From Nocardiopsis metallicus (lineage in GTDB: Bacteria > Actinomycetota > Actinomycetes > Streptosporangiales > Streptosporangiaceae), in assembly GCF_014201115.1 (NCBI RefSeq), contig NZ_JACHDO010000001.1:4774001-4838000 (forward strand): 64,000 nucleotides of DNA, in the 5' to 3' direction. Below, piece after piece: positions 9,617-17,612 of this stretch. The notes under the pieces were generated by a model. The model was not told where the DNA came from, ran no database searches, and was given only the letters and a program-made list of their open reading frames with translations. A program made the translations under genes and the position numbers. The stretch's first letter is position 1; each line of letters opens with the position of its first letter.

Positions 9617-10831
9617 TCAGGCGGCGCCGGCCTGAACCCTGCCGGTTTCCGTGGCTGGGGCGGGGAACAAGCGGACGGAGAGCGCCATGAACGCGAGGGC
9701 GGCCAGGCCGACCAGGGTGGCGGCGACCGGAACGCCCGCGCCCCCGTACCCGGCGACGACCGCACCTCCCGCGGCGCCCGCCACCGCCGTGCCCACGTAC
9801 AGCCCGCCGGTGTTCAGCGCGAGGGCCTCGGTGCCCGCCTCACCGGCCAGGTGGAGCAGGCGGGCGCTCATCGGGGCGGCGAACCCCCAGGCCGCGAACC
9901 CCCACAGCGCGAGCACACCGCCCAGGGCCCACACCGGTGCCGCGCCGCCCAGGGAACCGAGGGAGGCCATGGCCAGGCTGGTCGCGACCATCCCGGCGAA
10001 GGTGGCGAGCAGGACCCGGTCCGCGCCCCAGCGGTCGGTGGCGCGTCCGCACAGCAGGGTGCCCGCGGCCCCGGCGACCCCCACCACCGCGATCAGCGGG
10101 GCCAGGGCGGACACGCCCGCGCCGGTGAGGTCCCCGGCGATGGGGGCGATGTAGGTGTAGGTCATGAAACCGCAGGTGGCGCCCGCGACGGTACCGGTGA
10201 CGCAGATCAGGACGGCCGGTCGGCCCAGCTGGCGCAGCTGCTGGCGGACCCCGGCCTCCGGCGCCCCGGGCAGCTGGGGCAGGCGCAGGGCCGAGGCGAC
10301 CAGGACGGCGCAGGTCAGCAGGGCCACCGCCACGAAGGCCGAGCGCCAGCCGAGGGCGGAGCCCAGGAGCGCGCCGATCGGCACCCCGAGGAACAGGGCG
10401 ACGGTCAGTCCGGCCGCGACGGCGCCCACGGCCCGCCCGGTGCGGTCGGGCGGAGCGAGCCGGGCCGCCGTGGCGAAGGCGGCCGGGGTGAGCACGGCGG
10501 CGATCAGCGCGGCGACCACGCGCATCGCCATCAGGACGGTGTAAGTGGGCGCGAGGGCGGTGACCAGGTTGGCGAGGGCGAACAGCGCGAGCCCGCCGAG
10601 GAGGAGGGTTCGGCGGGGCGTCCGGGCGGTGGCCACGGCCAGCGGCGGGGCGGCCATCGCGTAGGTGAGGGAGAAGACGGTGACGAGCTGCCCGGCCGCG
10701 GCGACGCTGACGTCGAGGTCGTGGGCGATGACCGGCAGGAGCCCGGCGATGACGAGGTCGTCGGTGCCGACCGCGAAGGCGATCAGGACCAGGCAGACCA
10801 GCCAGCCGGGACGGAGCGTGTGAGTGGGCAT
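9617..10831 (-). CDS. MFS transporter, DHA1-type drug exporter
   Basis: 404 aa with about 12 hydrophobic segments. The first helix carries the DHA1-like pattern DDLVIAGLLPVIAHDL, and the loop after helix 2 has LAVATARTPRRTLLLGG, a motif A-like site. Such proteins export small hydrophobic compounds or drugs with proton antiport. It is followed 26-50 bp later by the MerR regulator gene, which suggests a co-transcribed, locally regulated efflux unit. Substrate unknown. Confidence 0.85.
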   Translation of the reverse strand: MPTHTLRPGWLVCLVLIAFAVGTDDLVIAGLLPVIAHDLDVSVAAAGQLVTVFSLTYAMAAPPLAVATARTPRRTLLLGGLALFALANLVTALAPTYTVLMAMRVVAALIAAVLTPAAFATAARLAPPDRTGRAVGAVAAGLTVALFLGVPIGALLGSALGWRSAFVAVALLTCAVLVASALRLPQLPGAPEAGVRQQLRQLGRPAVLICVTGTVAGATCGFMTYTYIAPIAGDLTGAGVSALAPLIAVVGVAGAAGTLLCGRATDRWGADRVLLATFAGMVATSLAMASLGSLGGAAPVWALGGVLALWGFAAWGFAAPMSARLLHLAGEAGTEALALNTGGLYVGTAVAGAAGGAVVAGYGGAGVPVAATLVGLAALAFMALSVRLFPAPATETGRVQAGAA

Positions 10832-10943
10832 GGCCGCAAACTAGGACCCTGACACCGGCGTCAAGGTCAAGCGGGCGCGGCGGGACTCAGTACGAAGGCG
10901 GCGGAACGGACGGCCCGCGAGCGGTCGGGCGAGCGGCCCGGAC

Positions 10944-11042
10944 TCAGCCGAAGACGGCGCCCAGGACCACGATGAGCATGATCGAACCGAGCACCACTGG
11001 CAGCAGCCAGCGCTGCTTGCGGTTGTTGGTGAGCATGCTCAT
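10944..11042 (-). CDS. 32-aa single-TM small protein at the integration site
   Basis: The ORF encodes a short basic N-terminus (MSMLTNNRKQRW) followed by a hydrophobic helix (LLPVVLGSIMLIVVLGAVFG). A second copy of the first 17 codons, with some synonymous codon changes, lies at attR (near 24,494-24,547). In the uninterrupted chromosome this ORF would overlap the TGA of thpR by four bases (ATGA). Codon-level conservation of the two copies supports a real gene. Confidence 0.6.
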   Translation of the reverse strand: MSMLTNNRKQRWLLPVVLGSIMLIVVLGAVFG

Positions 11043-11114
11043 GACGTGCCCCGCTCCGGGTCTCGTTGGGATTCGCTCCCCCAGGGTAGTCCCCAGGTCC
11101 GAACGGTCCGGTAG
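11022..11114 (+). repeat. attL: 93-bp direct repeat, left copy
   Basis: Identical over 93 bp to 24528-24620. Similarity continues beyond both ends with scattered changes. It covers the start of the 32-aa ORF and sequence matching the 3' end of thpR, and sits just upstream of the integrase gene. Confidence 0.9.
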
Positions 11115-11187
11115 GGGTCCGGTCGGCCCGGGCGGCTCTCGTCCCGCGTCCGTGAAGTCGCCAACAACCGCAAGAGGGCGGCACTTC

Positions 11188-12075
11188 ATGACGTCTCTGG
11201 AATCGCTGATTGCCGATTATCTCGACAGTCTGTCCCTACGCGACGTGAGCGAACACACGGTGCGCGCGTACCGGCAAACGCTCCGCAAGCTCTCCCGCTT
11301 CGTCGGGGACGTGGACCCCTCCGAACTCACCCATCGGCACATGTCGCGCTTCCTCGCGGCGGAGCGCGCTGCCGGAGCCGCGTTGTCCAGCGTGCAGCGG
11401 CGTTACGTCGATCTCGGATCGTTCTGTAAGTGGCTACTCGCGGAAGAAGAGATCACGCGCAACCCCATGGACAAGGTGGACCGGCCCCGTACCGAAGAGG
11501 TCCCGGTCCCGCTGGTCGATCCCGCGACCATTCACGCCCTTCTACGGCACGAGTGGTCCACACGGTTCCTGACTATGCGGAACCGCGCGATCATCACGGT
11601 TCTTCTGGACACCGGGGTTCGCGTCTCCGAGCTTCTCGGCATGAACCTCGCGGACTTCTCCCCCGCGCACAACCGCATCACGGTTCGCGGAGCGAAGCGC
11701 TCCGGGGAACGTGTGGTGTCGCTGGGCAAGCACGCAAGCGCGGCCCTACGCCGGTACCTGCGCGCACGAGCCCGGTTCCCGCAGGCGGACAACCCCGCGC
11801 TGTGGCTCGGCTCCAACGGCCGCCTGTCCGCGCAAGCGGTCCGCTTGATGCTCTCCGAAGGATGCAAGCGCGTTGGAGTTCCTCACGTGTTCCCCCACCA
11901 GTTGCGCCACCAGTTCGCGCACGAGTTCCGCTTTGCGGGCGGCAATGACGGAGACTTGATGTACCTCGCGGGGTGGACCTCTACCGCGATGCTCCGCCGC
12001 TACGGCGCGTCCGGGGCCGCTGTACGGGCCGCGCAAGCACACGCGAAGTACTCCCCCGGGGACCAACTGCTGTAA
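11188..12075 (+). CDS. Tyrosine recombinase / integrase
   Basis: 295-aa XerC/D-type site-specific recombinase. The N-terminal SAM-like DNA-binding domain spans about residues 1-90 (IADYLDSLSLRDVSEHTVRAYR). The catalytic domain has DTGVRVSELLG (first Arg), HQLRHQFAHEF (His-x-x-Arg), GWTSTAMLRRYG (Trp/Tyr region with the nucleophilic Tyr). ATG 11188 has GAGGG upstream and lies 74 bp from attL. It should catalyse integration and excision at the flanking repeats. A perfect hairpin terminator follows. Confidence 0.93.
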   Translation: MTSLESLIADYLDSLSLRDVSEHTVRAYRQTLRKLSRFVGDVDPSELTHRHMSRFLAAERAAGAALSSVQRRYVDLGSFCKWLLAEEEITRNPMDKVDRPRTEEVPVPLVDPATIHALLRHEWSTRFLTMRNRAIITVLLDTGVRVSELLGMNLADFSPAHNRITVRGAKRSGERVVSLGKHASAALRRYLRARARFPQADNPALWLGSNGRLSAQAVRLMLSEGCKRVGVPHVFPHQLRHQFAHEFRFAGGNDGDLMYLAGWTSTAMLRRYGASGAAVRAAQAHAKYSPGDQLL

Positions 12076-12092
12076 CCCCTACGGACAGCGCA

Positions 12093-12128
12093 AGGGCCCG
12101 GAACCTACCACCATAGGTTCCGGGCCCT
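12093..12128. terminator. Strong bidirectional terminator after the integrase
   Basis: A perfect 15-bp stem, AGGGCCCGGAACCTA, with a 6-nt loop, between the integrase gene and a convergent minus-strand gene. Only a weak T-rich tail follows. Confidence 0.75.
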
Positions 12129-12162
12129 GCTTTGTGCCTTCTACCGCGTCGTGCGCGGAGAG

Positions 12163-12465
12163 CTACGCGGCTTTAGCCGCCTCTTCGGCCGTGCGGACTT
12201 CTTCCGCCTCGTCACCCCACACGTACCCAACCGCGTTGTGGTGAGTACCCGCGTGGATCGGAGCGCGGGTGCACAGCGTGCCACTGTCCTCCGCGTCGTG
12301 GTCCGCACACATACTGCCGATCCGCTCCGCGTTCGCGGGGAAGGCCAACACGTCCCCGTTCGGGGCCTGGTGGTCTTCCTCGTGCCCGTACGGGAGAGCG
12401 CACAGCGCTTCCGCGTGGAACCCCGCGACAGTGAATGTCCACCAGCCGCACACGGTCGCGCTCAT
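12163..12465 (-). CDS. Small Cys/His-rich hypothetical protein
   Basis: 100-aa protein with two similar Cys/His blocks, CALPYGHEEDHQAPNG and CTRAPIHAGTHHNAVG, each with one Cys and later His residues, plus CADHDAEDSG between them. The pattern resembles small metal-binding proteins common in actinophages. The acidic, Ala-rich C-terminus is unlikely to be structured. Its ATG overlaps the TGA of a probable frameshifted upstream gene (ATGA). Family unnamed; zinc binding is inference. Confidence 0.65.
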   Translation of the reverse strand: MSATVCGWWTFTVAGFHAEALCALPYGHEEDHQAPNGDVLAFPANAERIGSMCADHDAEDSGTLCTRAPIHAGTHHNAVGYVWGDEAEEVRTAEEAAKAA

Positions 12466-12883
12466 GCGGACACCTCCGCACGCGGAGCGGCGATCTCTTG
12501 CAACACGGCCACACCCAACCGAGTACGGTCCGCGCGGAGCCGCTTCGTGCGGACTTCGTGGCCCGGTAGAAGCCTCGGACTATGTCCGCCGGTTCGGCCA
12601 CAGCGTCCGTGTCAACGAACGGCACATAGTCCGCTGGCACAGGCACGAGAGTCCCGCGCGGAGCGTCGTCAAGCGGCTGTCGCGGGGACGGAAGCGCGAA
12701 GGCGTATCCAGGTCCCGTAGGGCGCGCGGGAAGCGGGTTGGCGTATCGACGCACGCGGGCCGCGCGGGCTTCCTCGCGGATCTCGCGGCGGATGGCGCGC
12801 GGAGCGGCGTGCAAGCCGCGCGAGGGACGAAGAATGCGGACTATGGCCGCGAATACGGCGAGTACGATATGCAACGTTGACAC
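12462..12883 (-). pseudogene. Probable frameshifted small hypothetical protein
   Basis: From a GTG at 12883 the frame encodes a hydrophobic start (LHIVLAVFAAIVRIL), a basic region, and PVPADYVPFVDTDAVAEPADIV. Coding character then moves to another frame, which reads LLPGHEVRTKRLRADRTRLG and VAVLQEIAAPRAEVSA and ends with a TGA overlapping the next ATG. That second frame has an upstream stop and no good start of its own. I infer one gene with a frameshift near 12,570-12,610, real or a sequencing error. Function unknown. Confidence 0.45.
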
Positions 12884-13006
12884 CTCTACCTAGGTGGAAA
12901 CCGTGGCCCCGGGCGGTTGCAGCCGTCGCGGGGCTTTGTTGTTACCGACAAACAGTACCAGCAGTTCCAAGAGTACCAACAGTACGACCGTGGCAAAATG
13001 AGAACC

Positions 13007-13270
13007 ATGCCCACGTCACTCCCTGCCGGATACGGCCCGGACAGTCAGGTCATCGACGGCCCGACACCTCTACCTGCTCAGCTCGCCGCAATCCTCGCGG
13101 CGAGGATTGACCGGGGCGACTTCTCCGGGGGCAAACTGCCATCCGTGGCCGCACTGCAAAAGGGTTACGAGGTCTCACGAGGCACAGCGCAACGAGCAAT
13201 CACCATCCTCGCGGAGCACGGGCGCGTACAGGTATCGGCCGGTAAAGGGGTCTACCCGGTGGACCCTTAG
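13007..13270 (+). CDS. GntR-type winged-helix protein lacking an effector domain
   Basis: 87-aa protein (ATG 13007) that is essentially one GntR winged-HTH: PLPAQLAAILAARIDRGDF, GKLPSVAALQKGYEVSRGT, AQRAITILAEHGRVQVSAGK. No ligand-binding domain follows. Such short GntR-like proteins in actinomycete elements act as regulators. An in-frame ATG (12998) and earlier codons are possible starts. Its position next to divergent regulatory genes suggests control of the element's own transcription. Confidence 0.75.
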   Translation: MPTSLPAGYGPDSQVIDGPTPLPAQLAAILAARIDRGDFSGGKLPSVAALQKGYEVSRGTAQRAITILAEHGRVQVSAGKGVYPVDP

Positions 13271-13367
13271 GCGCACTCCGGCCTTCAGAAATGTCCGTCG
13301 GGGCACTCGCCGGACGTATTGAGCAGCTTTCCGCAGCCAGTGCACATGTGGGGCTTTCCAGTCAGGG

Positions 13368-13583
13368 TTACGGAACGCGCTGAGTGATGCCGCACGCGCG
13401 GCACTGCTGTACTCGGGAACCGGGGGCGCGATTCCAATCGTGGGGCGGACACGCCGACGCAGACGCGGGGCGGATCCTACGAGGAAGCGGCGGACGCTCC
13501 CCCGAACGCGGGGCAGGAACCTGCGGACGGCGAGGACGCGTCAACCGCGCGAGATCATCAAACGTGCGGGCCGGGGCACTCAT
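13368..13583 (-). CDS. Small protein with C-terminal CxxC zinc-finger-like motif
   Basis: 71 aa, Arg/Pro-rich, with Cys and His near the C-terminus (CPPHDW, then VQQCRACGITQRV) that could bind one zinc ion. Its ATG overlaps the TGA of the upstream gene (ATGA), so the two are probably translated together. No family recognised. Confidence 0.5.
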   Translation of the reverse strand: MSAPARTFDDLARLTRPRRPQVPAPRSGERPPLPRRIRPASASACPPHDWNRAPGSRVQQCRACGITQRVP

Positions 13584-13858
13584 ACCCGCCCCAGAAGTTC
13601 ACCGGCGAGCCAGCGGGCAAGGGCTTCCTCCTCACCCTCACGACCGATCGGAGCAGTACGGCCGCCCCCGTCAACCGGAGAAATCCACTTACCTTCGGAG
13701 AGCCGCACAACGATGCACCGCCCCGCGTGCTCTGCCCGAACCTCGCCGGGCTGGTCTCCGTCCATCGCTGCCACACCCCGCCGACGGATAGCGGAGTGAA
13801 GCGCGGTTAGCGGGTCGGCGGTTTCGGTCTGCGCCTGGAATCGTCCGTAAGTAGCCAT
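13580..13858 (-). CDS. Hypothetical protein
   Basis: 92 aa from ATG 13858 (a codon two earlier is also possible). The middle (EHAGRCIVVRLSEGKWISPV) looks like a small beta-rich domain, followed by an Ala/Leu/Glu helix (EEEALARWLAGELLG). No membrane segment. Divergent from the XRE regulator gene across about 77 bp, an arrangement that could let the regulator control both. Function unknown. Confidence 0.6.
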   Translation of the reverse strand: MATYGRFQAQTETADPLTALHSAIRRRGVAAMDGDQPGEVRAEHAGRCIVVRLSEGKWISPVDGGGRTAPIGREGEEEALARWLAGELLGRV

Positions 13859-13935
13859 GGCCACAGCCTGCCGAAACCCTTAGAGATTCCACAGAAGCCG
13901 CGTAGATTCCGCAAGACACCGGTAGCCTGTGGAAC

Positions 13936-14691
13936 GTGCCCCTCACACCATTCTCTGAAGCTCTCAACCGATTCCTTGCCGCCTCTGGAATGACTCAGCT
14001 ACAGCTCAGCCAGAAGACCGGATACGCGGCTTCGTCCATAAATAGGTGGATTTCCGGACAAACAAACCCAAGCAGGGATAGAGCAGAACACTTAGACAAA
14101 ATCCTTGACGCGGGGGGCGAGCTGTTCAGGGCATGGCGCATCACCGCCACGGGCTCCGGTCTGCCGGAGTGGGCCCGGGACATGTTCGCGGTAGAGACGT
14201 CTGCCGTTCAGCTGTCTCTAGCGACGCCGTCCCTAGTCCCCGGGTACCTACAGAGCCCCGGGTATGCCTCTTGGGTCTTCCGCGCGGGACGCCCGGCTCT
14301 GACAGACGAAGAGGTTCAACGTCTGGTGAAGCACCGTACGGAGCGCTTGCACCAACTCGACAAGCTTCGTGTGACAGCCGTGTTCCCTCTCTCAGCGGTC
14401 GCGGACCTACCCGAACCCCTCCGCCACGAACAAGCGCAACACCTCTCAGCATGGATACAGACGGGCCGCGTCGCGGTGCACCTGGTTCCCCGGGGAATCC
14501 TGTTGCCCGCACCTGTCGCACCCTTGATGCTGTTCACCCTAGGTACGGGGGATACCGTGGCAGTCAGTGACCATGTACAAGGGTCCGTGACGTTAGAAGA
14601 CCACAGCCGCGCAGCAGCTCTCTTTAACGTCGCCCTCGCGGAGTCCCTCCCTTCGTCCGTCTCAGCAACCGAACTGGAAGCCCTCGCATGA
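13936..14691 (+). CDS. XRE-family regulator with DUF5753-type domain (Scr1-like)
   Basis: 251 aa. The N-terminal HTH (about residues 5-60) reads FLAASGMTQLQLSQKTGYAASSINRW. A C-terminal domain typical of actinobacterial Scr1/DUF5753 regulators follows, including LVPGYLQSPGYA, a HRTERLHQL helix and LVPRGILLPAPVAPLMLF. These regulators pair with DUF397 proteins, and here the next gene, overlapping by four bases (ATGA), is one. It starts at GTG 13936. Probably the maintenance or immunity-type regulator of the element; the exact role is inference. Confidence 0.85.
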   Translation: MPLTPFSEALNRFLAASGMTQLQLSQKTGYAASSINRWISGQTNPSRDRAEHLDKILDAGGELFRAWRITATGSGLPEWARDMFAVETSAVQLSLATPSLVPGYLQSPGYASWVFRAGRPALTDEEVQRLVKHRTERLHQLDKLRVTAVFPLSAVADLPEPLRHEQAQHLSAWIQTGRVAVHLVPRGILLPAPVAPLMLFTLGTGDTVAVSDHVQGSVTLEDHSRAAALFNVALAESLPSSVSATELEALA

Positions 14692-14858
14692 ACCGCTGGC
14701 ACAAATCCACCCACTCCCCGAACGGCTCTGACTGTGTTGAAGCGAGAGAGCACGAGAACGGGGCAGACGTCCGAGACACAAAGCACCGCGACGCCGGACA
14801 CCTCAGCTTTGACCGCGCCGAGTGGCTCGCCGCCTTGCGCGTGACCACGAAGGGGTAG
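14688..14858 (+). CDS. DUF397-domain small protein
   Basis: 56 aa, starting at the ATG that overlaps the stop of the XRE gene. It has the DUF397 hallmarks: WHKSTHSPNGSDCVEARE near the start, VRDTKHRDAGHLSFDRAEW in the middle and LAAL near the end. In actinomycetes these pair with XRE/DUF5753 regulators in developmental control or toxin-antitoxin-like modules. A terminator hairpin follows 12 bp after the stop. Confidence 0.85.
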   Translation: MNRWHKSTHSPNGSDCVEAREHENGADVRDTKHRDAGHLSFDRAEWLAALRVTTKG

Positions 14859-14870
14859 GTCCAACGAAGG

Positions 14871-14909
14871 AAGACCCCGGATGCCCTGCTTTGAAGGGGC
14901 CGGGGTCTT
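14871..14909 (+). terminator. Terminator after the XRE/DUF397 pair
   Basis: AAGACCCCGG pairs perfectly with CCGGGGTCTT around a 19-nt loop, 12 bp after the DUF397 stop codon. Confidence 0.65.
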
Positions 14910-14968
14910 CGCGTGCCGCACCCCTCCCGGTTGAGCAGCGCTGCACAAGTTGTTTCGTGCCGGGTTCT

Positions 14969-15823
14969 TTAGAGGCTCGGAACCAACGCTTCGTCGTGTG
15001 CTGACACCGATTCCTGCCGGTAGAAGTGGTCCTCGAACTCCGCTGGCGGCACCAGCCCGATCTCGCCGTGCAGACGGCGGTGGTTGAACCAGTCGATGTA
15101 CTCGGCCACCGCGATCTCGACCTCGTCCAACCCCTTCCAGGGCCCGCGGTTACGGATCAACTCGGCCTTGAACAGCGAGTGGAACGCCTCGGCCAGAGCG
15201 TTGTCGTAGGAATCGCCGGTGGTACCGACCGAGGCCACCGCCCCCGCCTCGGCCAGGCGTTGGGTGTAGCGCACCGCGAGATATTGCACGCCGCGGTCGG
15301 AGTGGTGGACCAGACCGTCGATGCGCCGACCGACATGGGACCGGTTCCACACGGCCATTTCCAACGCGTCCAGGGCCAGGCTGGTGTGCAGCGACCTCGC
15401 CACCTGCCAGCCCACCACCCGGCGCGAGTGCACGTCGATGACGAACGCGGCGTAGACCCAGCCCGCGAAGGTGCGGATGTAGGTGATGTCGGCAACCCAC
15501 AGCTGGTTGGGAGCATCAGCGGTGAACGCGCGTTCCACCAGGTCAGGGCGGGTGTCCGAGGCTGTAGTCCCGACCGTGGTGCGGGGTCCCTTGGTGCGGG
15601 AGATGCCGCGTAGCCCGGCCCGTTTCATCAGGCGTTGGACCGTGCAGCGGGCTACCCGGTGGCCTTGGCGGTTCAGCTCTGCGTGGACCTTGCGGGCCCC
15701 GTACACGGCGTAGTTGTCGGCGTGTACCTGGTGGATCTTGGCGGTGGTGACCTCATCGGTGCGTGAGCGCAGTGACGGGGCCCGGTTCTTGGCGGCGTAG
15801 TAGGTGGACGGGGCGACCTGCAA
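14969..15823 (-). CDS. IS3-family transposase OrfB (rve integrase domain)
   Basis: Catalytic part of the IS3 transposase. Visible features are the HTH_21-type region (HQVHADNYAVYGARKVHAELNR) and the rve core: WVADITYI (Asp), HHSDRGVQY (Asp), and DNALAEAFHSLFKAEL (Glu), ending with the LHGEIGLVPPAEFE block. The coding frame continues upstream of 15823 (FIDIHQQEFGVEPICRVLQ) to a TTTTTTC slippery run at 15913-15919, so the working product is most likely an OrfAB fusion made by -1 frameshifting. Appears intact. Confidence 0.9.
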   Translation of the reverse strand: MQVAPSTYYAAKNRAPSLRSRTDEVTTAKIHQVHADNYAVYGARKVHAELNRQGHRVARCTVQRLMKRAGLRGISRTKGPRTTVGTTASDTRPDLVERAFTADAPNQLWVADITYIRTFAGWVYAAFVIDVHSRRVVGWQVARSLHTSLALDALEMAVWNRSHVGRRIDGLVHHSDRGVQYLAVRYTQRLAEAGAVASVGTTGDSYDNALAEAFHSLFKAELIRNRGPWKGLDEVEIAVAEYIDWFNHRRLHGEIGLVPPAEFEDHFYRQESVSAHDEALVPSL

Positions 15824-15879
15824 GACGCGGCAGATCGGCTCGACCCCGAACTCCTGCTGGTGGATGTCGATGAACGCGA

Positions 15880-16209
15880 CTATCTGATGTGTGGGCGGTC
15901 GAGCTCCGCCGCGAAAAAAGCCGACGCGGACTTGAGGATGGCGTTGGCTCGCCGCAACTCGTGCACTTCGCGTTCAAGTTCGGCCAGGCGTTGGGCCTGG
16001 TCGGTGGTGGTGCCGGGGCGGTCTCCGGCGTCGACCTCGGCCTGGGTGACCCAGTTGCGCAGGGTCTCGCGGTTGATGCCCAGCTGGTCGGCGATACGGG
16101 CGATGGCACCGCTGCGGCTGGCCGGGTCCCGGCGAGCGTCCACGGCCATGCGGGTGGCACGTTGCCTCAGCTCATCGGGGTATTTCCTCGGTGCTGGCAT
16201 GTCTCTCAT
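15880..16209 (-). CDS. IS3-family OrfA (HTH protein)
   Basis: 109 aa with the IS3 OrfA pattern: RKYPDELRQRATRMAVDARR, an HTH (AIARIADQLGINRETLRNWV) and a leucine-zipper-like helix (QRLAELEREVHELRRANAIL). It binds the element ends and, by frameshifting, supplies the N-terminus of the OrfAB transposase. Confidence 0.88.
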   Translation of the reverse strand: MRDMPAPRKYPDELRQRATRMAVDARRDPASRSGAIARIADQLGINRETLRNWVTQAEVDAGDRPGTTTDQAQRLAELEREVHELRRANAILKSASAFFAAELDRPHIR

Positions 16210-16346
16210 CCTTCCCAGGTTTGAGAGCCTCCATCACACCCGGCACGAAACAAGTAGTGGACACAGAAAACAACCCAGCCACCGGGGACAGGGACCGGTG
16301 ACCGGGCTTGGGGCGGAGAGCAGCCGACCCAGCTTGTACGCGGCCG

Positions 16347-16631
16347 CTAATCGCGGTCGCGGAAGTTCGTAACAGCCACCTCGTTGACCGGGTGGTCGCC
16401 GTCAACGGCAGTGGCCACAATGTGCGGGTAGCCGGAGTGAGGCGGACACGTGCACTCTCGCGGCAACCACTCACCGACGGCCGTCTCACACGCGGACACG
16501 TGCACCGTCACCGTTGGCGAGTCGGCAGGCTCTCCCAGCTCCGGGAACATGGTGCGATAAAGCGGAAGCACGTTCGCAATCGGAACCGGCGGGGCGGATA
16601 CAGGACGCGCACGGCGACGCGGGGGCTTCAC
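16347..16631 (-). CDS. Hypothetical protein
   Basis: 94 aa. Basic/Pro-rich start, then VTVHVSACETAVGEWLPREC and TCPPHSGYPHIVATAVDG with several Cys/His residues, then DHPVNEVAVTNF. Its GTG start overlaps the TGA of the terminase-like gene (GTGA), so it belongs to the same transcription unit. No family recognised; weak metal-binding potential only. Confidence 0.6.
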   Translation of the reverse strand: MKPPRRRARPVSAPPVPIANVLPLYRTMFPELGEPADSPTVTVHVSACETAVGEWLPRECTCPPHSGYPHIVATAVDGDHPVNEVAVTNFRDRD

Positions 16632-17020
16632 GAAGCTTCACGGGCCGCTCGTGCCCGCTCCCAACGTGTCCGAGCCGCGTGTGCCGCCCTCTGTGATGCC
16701 GGAGAGCGCACGGCATGACCGGATTCGGCTTGTCCCATGCTCGCCGCGTCCGCGCTGCCCTCTGTCGGCACAAGGCCACGGAGGATTGCCCATGCAGCCG
16801 CGCGTTGCTGGCGCGCTTCCGACACGGCCGGATTCACCACAAGCTGTCCAGCGGAGCCGGGAACCATGACGCCGTGCTCCGCGACAGCCGCGTCAAGCCG
16901 ATCCGCTGTGTCCAAGTGCTCCCCGGCGAGTTCAAGCGCGCGAATGTGCGCCTCGTCTAGATCGAACTCTTCACGAAACGAGGAAAGCAGTTTCGCGGAA
17001 GCCGTTACATTTTCTGGCAT
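16628..17020 (-). CDS. Probable P27-like phage terminase small subunit
   Basis: 130 aa. The central part fits the P27-type TerS pattern: a helix with DEAHIRALELAGEHLDTADR, then AVAEHGVMVPGSAGQLVVNP and AVSEARQQRAAAWAILRGLVP. A basic, Ala-rich tail follows. Small terminase subunits recognise packaging sites. No large subunit lies nearby, so in this element it could redirect a helper phage's packaging, as in known phage satellites; that role is inference. It overlaps the next gene by four bases. Confidence 0.6.
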   Translation of the reverse strand: MPENVTASAKLLSSFREEFDLDEAHIRALELAGEHLDTADRLDAAVAEHGVMVPGSAGQLVVNPAVSEARQQRAAAWAILRGLVPTEGSADAASMGQAESGHAVRSPASQRAAHAARTRWERARAAREAS

Positions 17021-17612
17021 TACTCATTCTCCTTCCATGTTTCGGAAAACCAGGGTGGCTAGGCATGCGCAGACCGGCCAAAACGCTAACCCCCTCCGGC
17101 GCGCTGCCCCCGCCGGAGGGGAGTACCCCCCAGGTCACAGCCTTGCCGGGGTGTAAGGTGTTCCGGCTCCGTCGTCGGCCGCGCGAGGGACGCTTGCCAA
17201 CATAAGCGTCCCGAATCGACATAAGCGAACGAAAGTCCTGGCCAGAAAGCACAACCGGCGCGACATTCCCCGTTGGAATAATCGCGTCAAGAACAGCACA
17301 TCACTCTCATGTGAGCGGTCGCGCGGAACACGCTTACAGTTTACGAGCGCTGTCGCGATCTGCTCGAAGATTCGGCAGACTGCACCACAGTAAGACTTGC
17401 CGCCATGATTCAAAGACTACAAAGGCGCATCACAGCCGACGCGCTCACACGTGGCACCGACCGGGGCAACAAGGCGGGGCATGATGGGGGCCCTTCGACA
17501 ATAGGGGGACCTTCGACAATGGCCCCTAGGTACAGGTAGGGGCAGGGTCCCGGAGTGATACGAACCCTGCCCCCAATCCCGCGCGGAGGAAACGACACGC
17601 GGGAAGAATTGA
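17021..17612. other. Intergenic region with hairpins and a short direct repeat
   Basis: No convincing gene in 592 bp. It holds a hairpin at 17091-17121 (CCCCTCCGGC/GCCGGAGGGG, 11-nt loop) upstream of the terminase-like gene. A hairpin at 17539-17573 (GGGGCAGGGT/ACCCTGCCCC) lies just downstream of the coiled-coil gene and is probably its terminator. CCTTCGACAAT occurs twice, at 17492-17502 and 17510-17520, 18 bp apart. A minus-strand frame at about 17,147-17,402 is open but has no clear start or coding pattern. Confidence 0.5.

Larger units (their letters stand above)
14951..16253 (-). mobile_element. IS3-family insertion sequence (1303 bp)
   Basis: Ends carry 15-bp inverted repeats, TGTTTCGTGCCGGGT at 14951-14965 and its complement at 16239-16253. 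They begin with TG as is usual for IS3. A 3-bp AGT duplication flanks it (14948-14950 and 16254-16256). Contains orfA and orfB. It lies in non-coding DNA downstream of the DUF397 terminator. Confidence 0.92.

Noticed and set aside
17135-17413. Small minus-strand frames in the 17 kb gap
   Set aside because: No good start, no conserved motif and mixed composition; left as intergenic.
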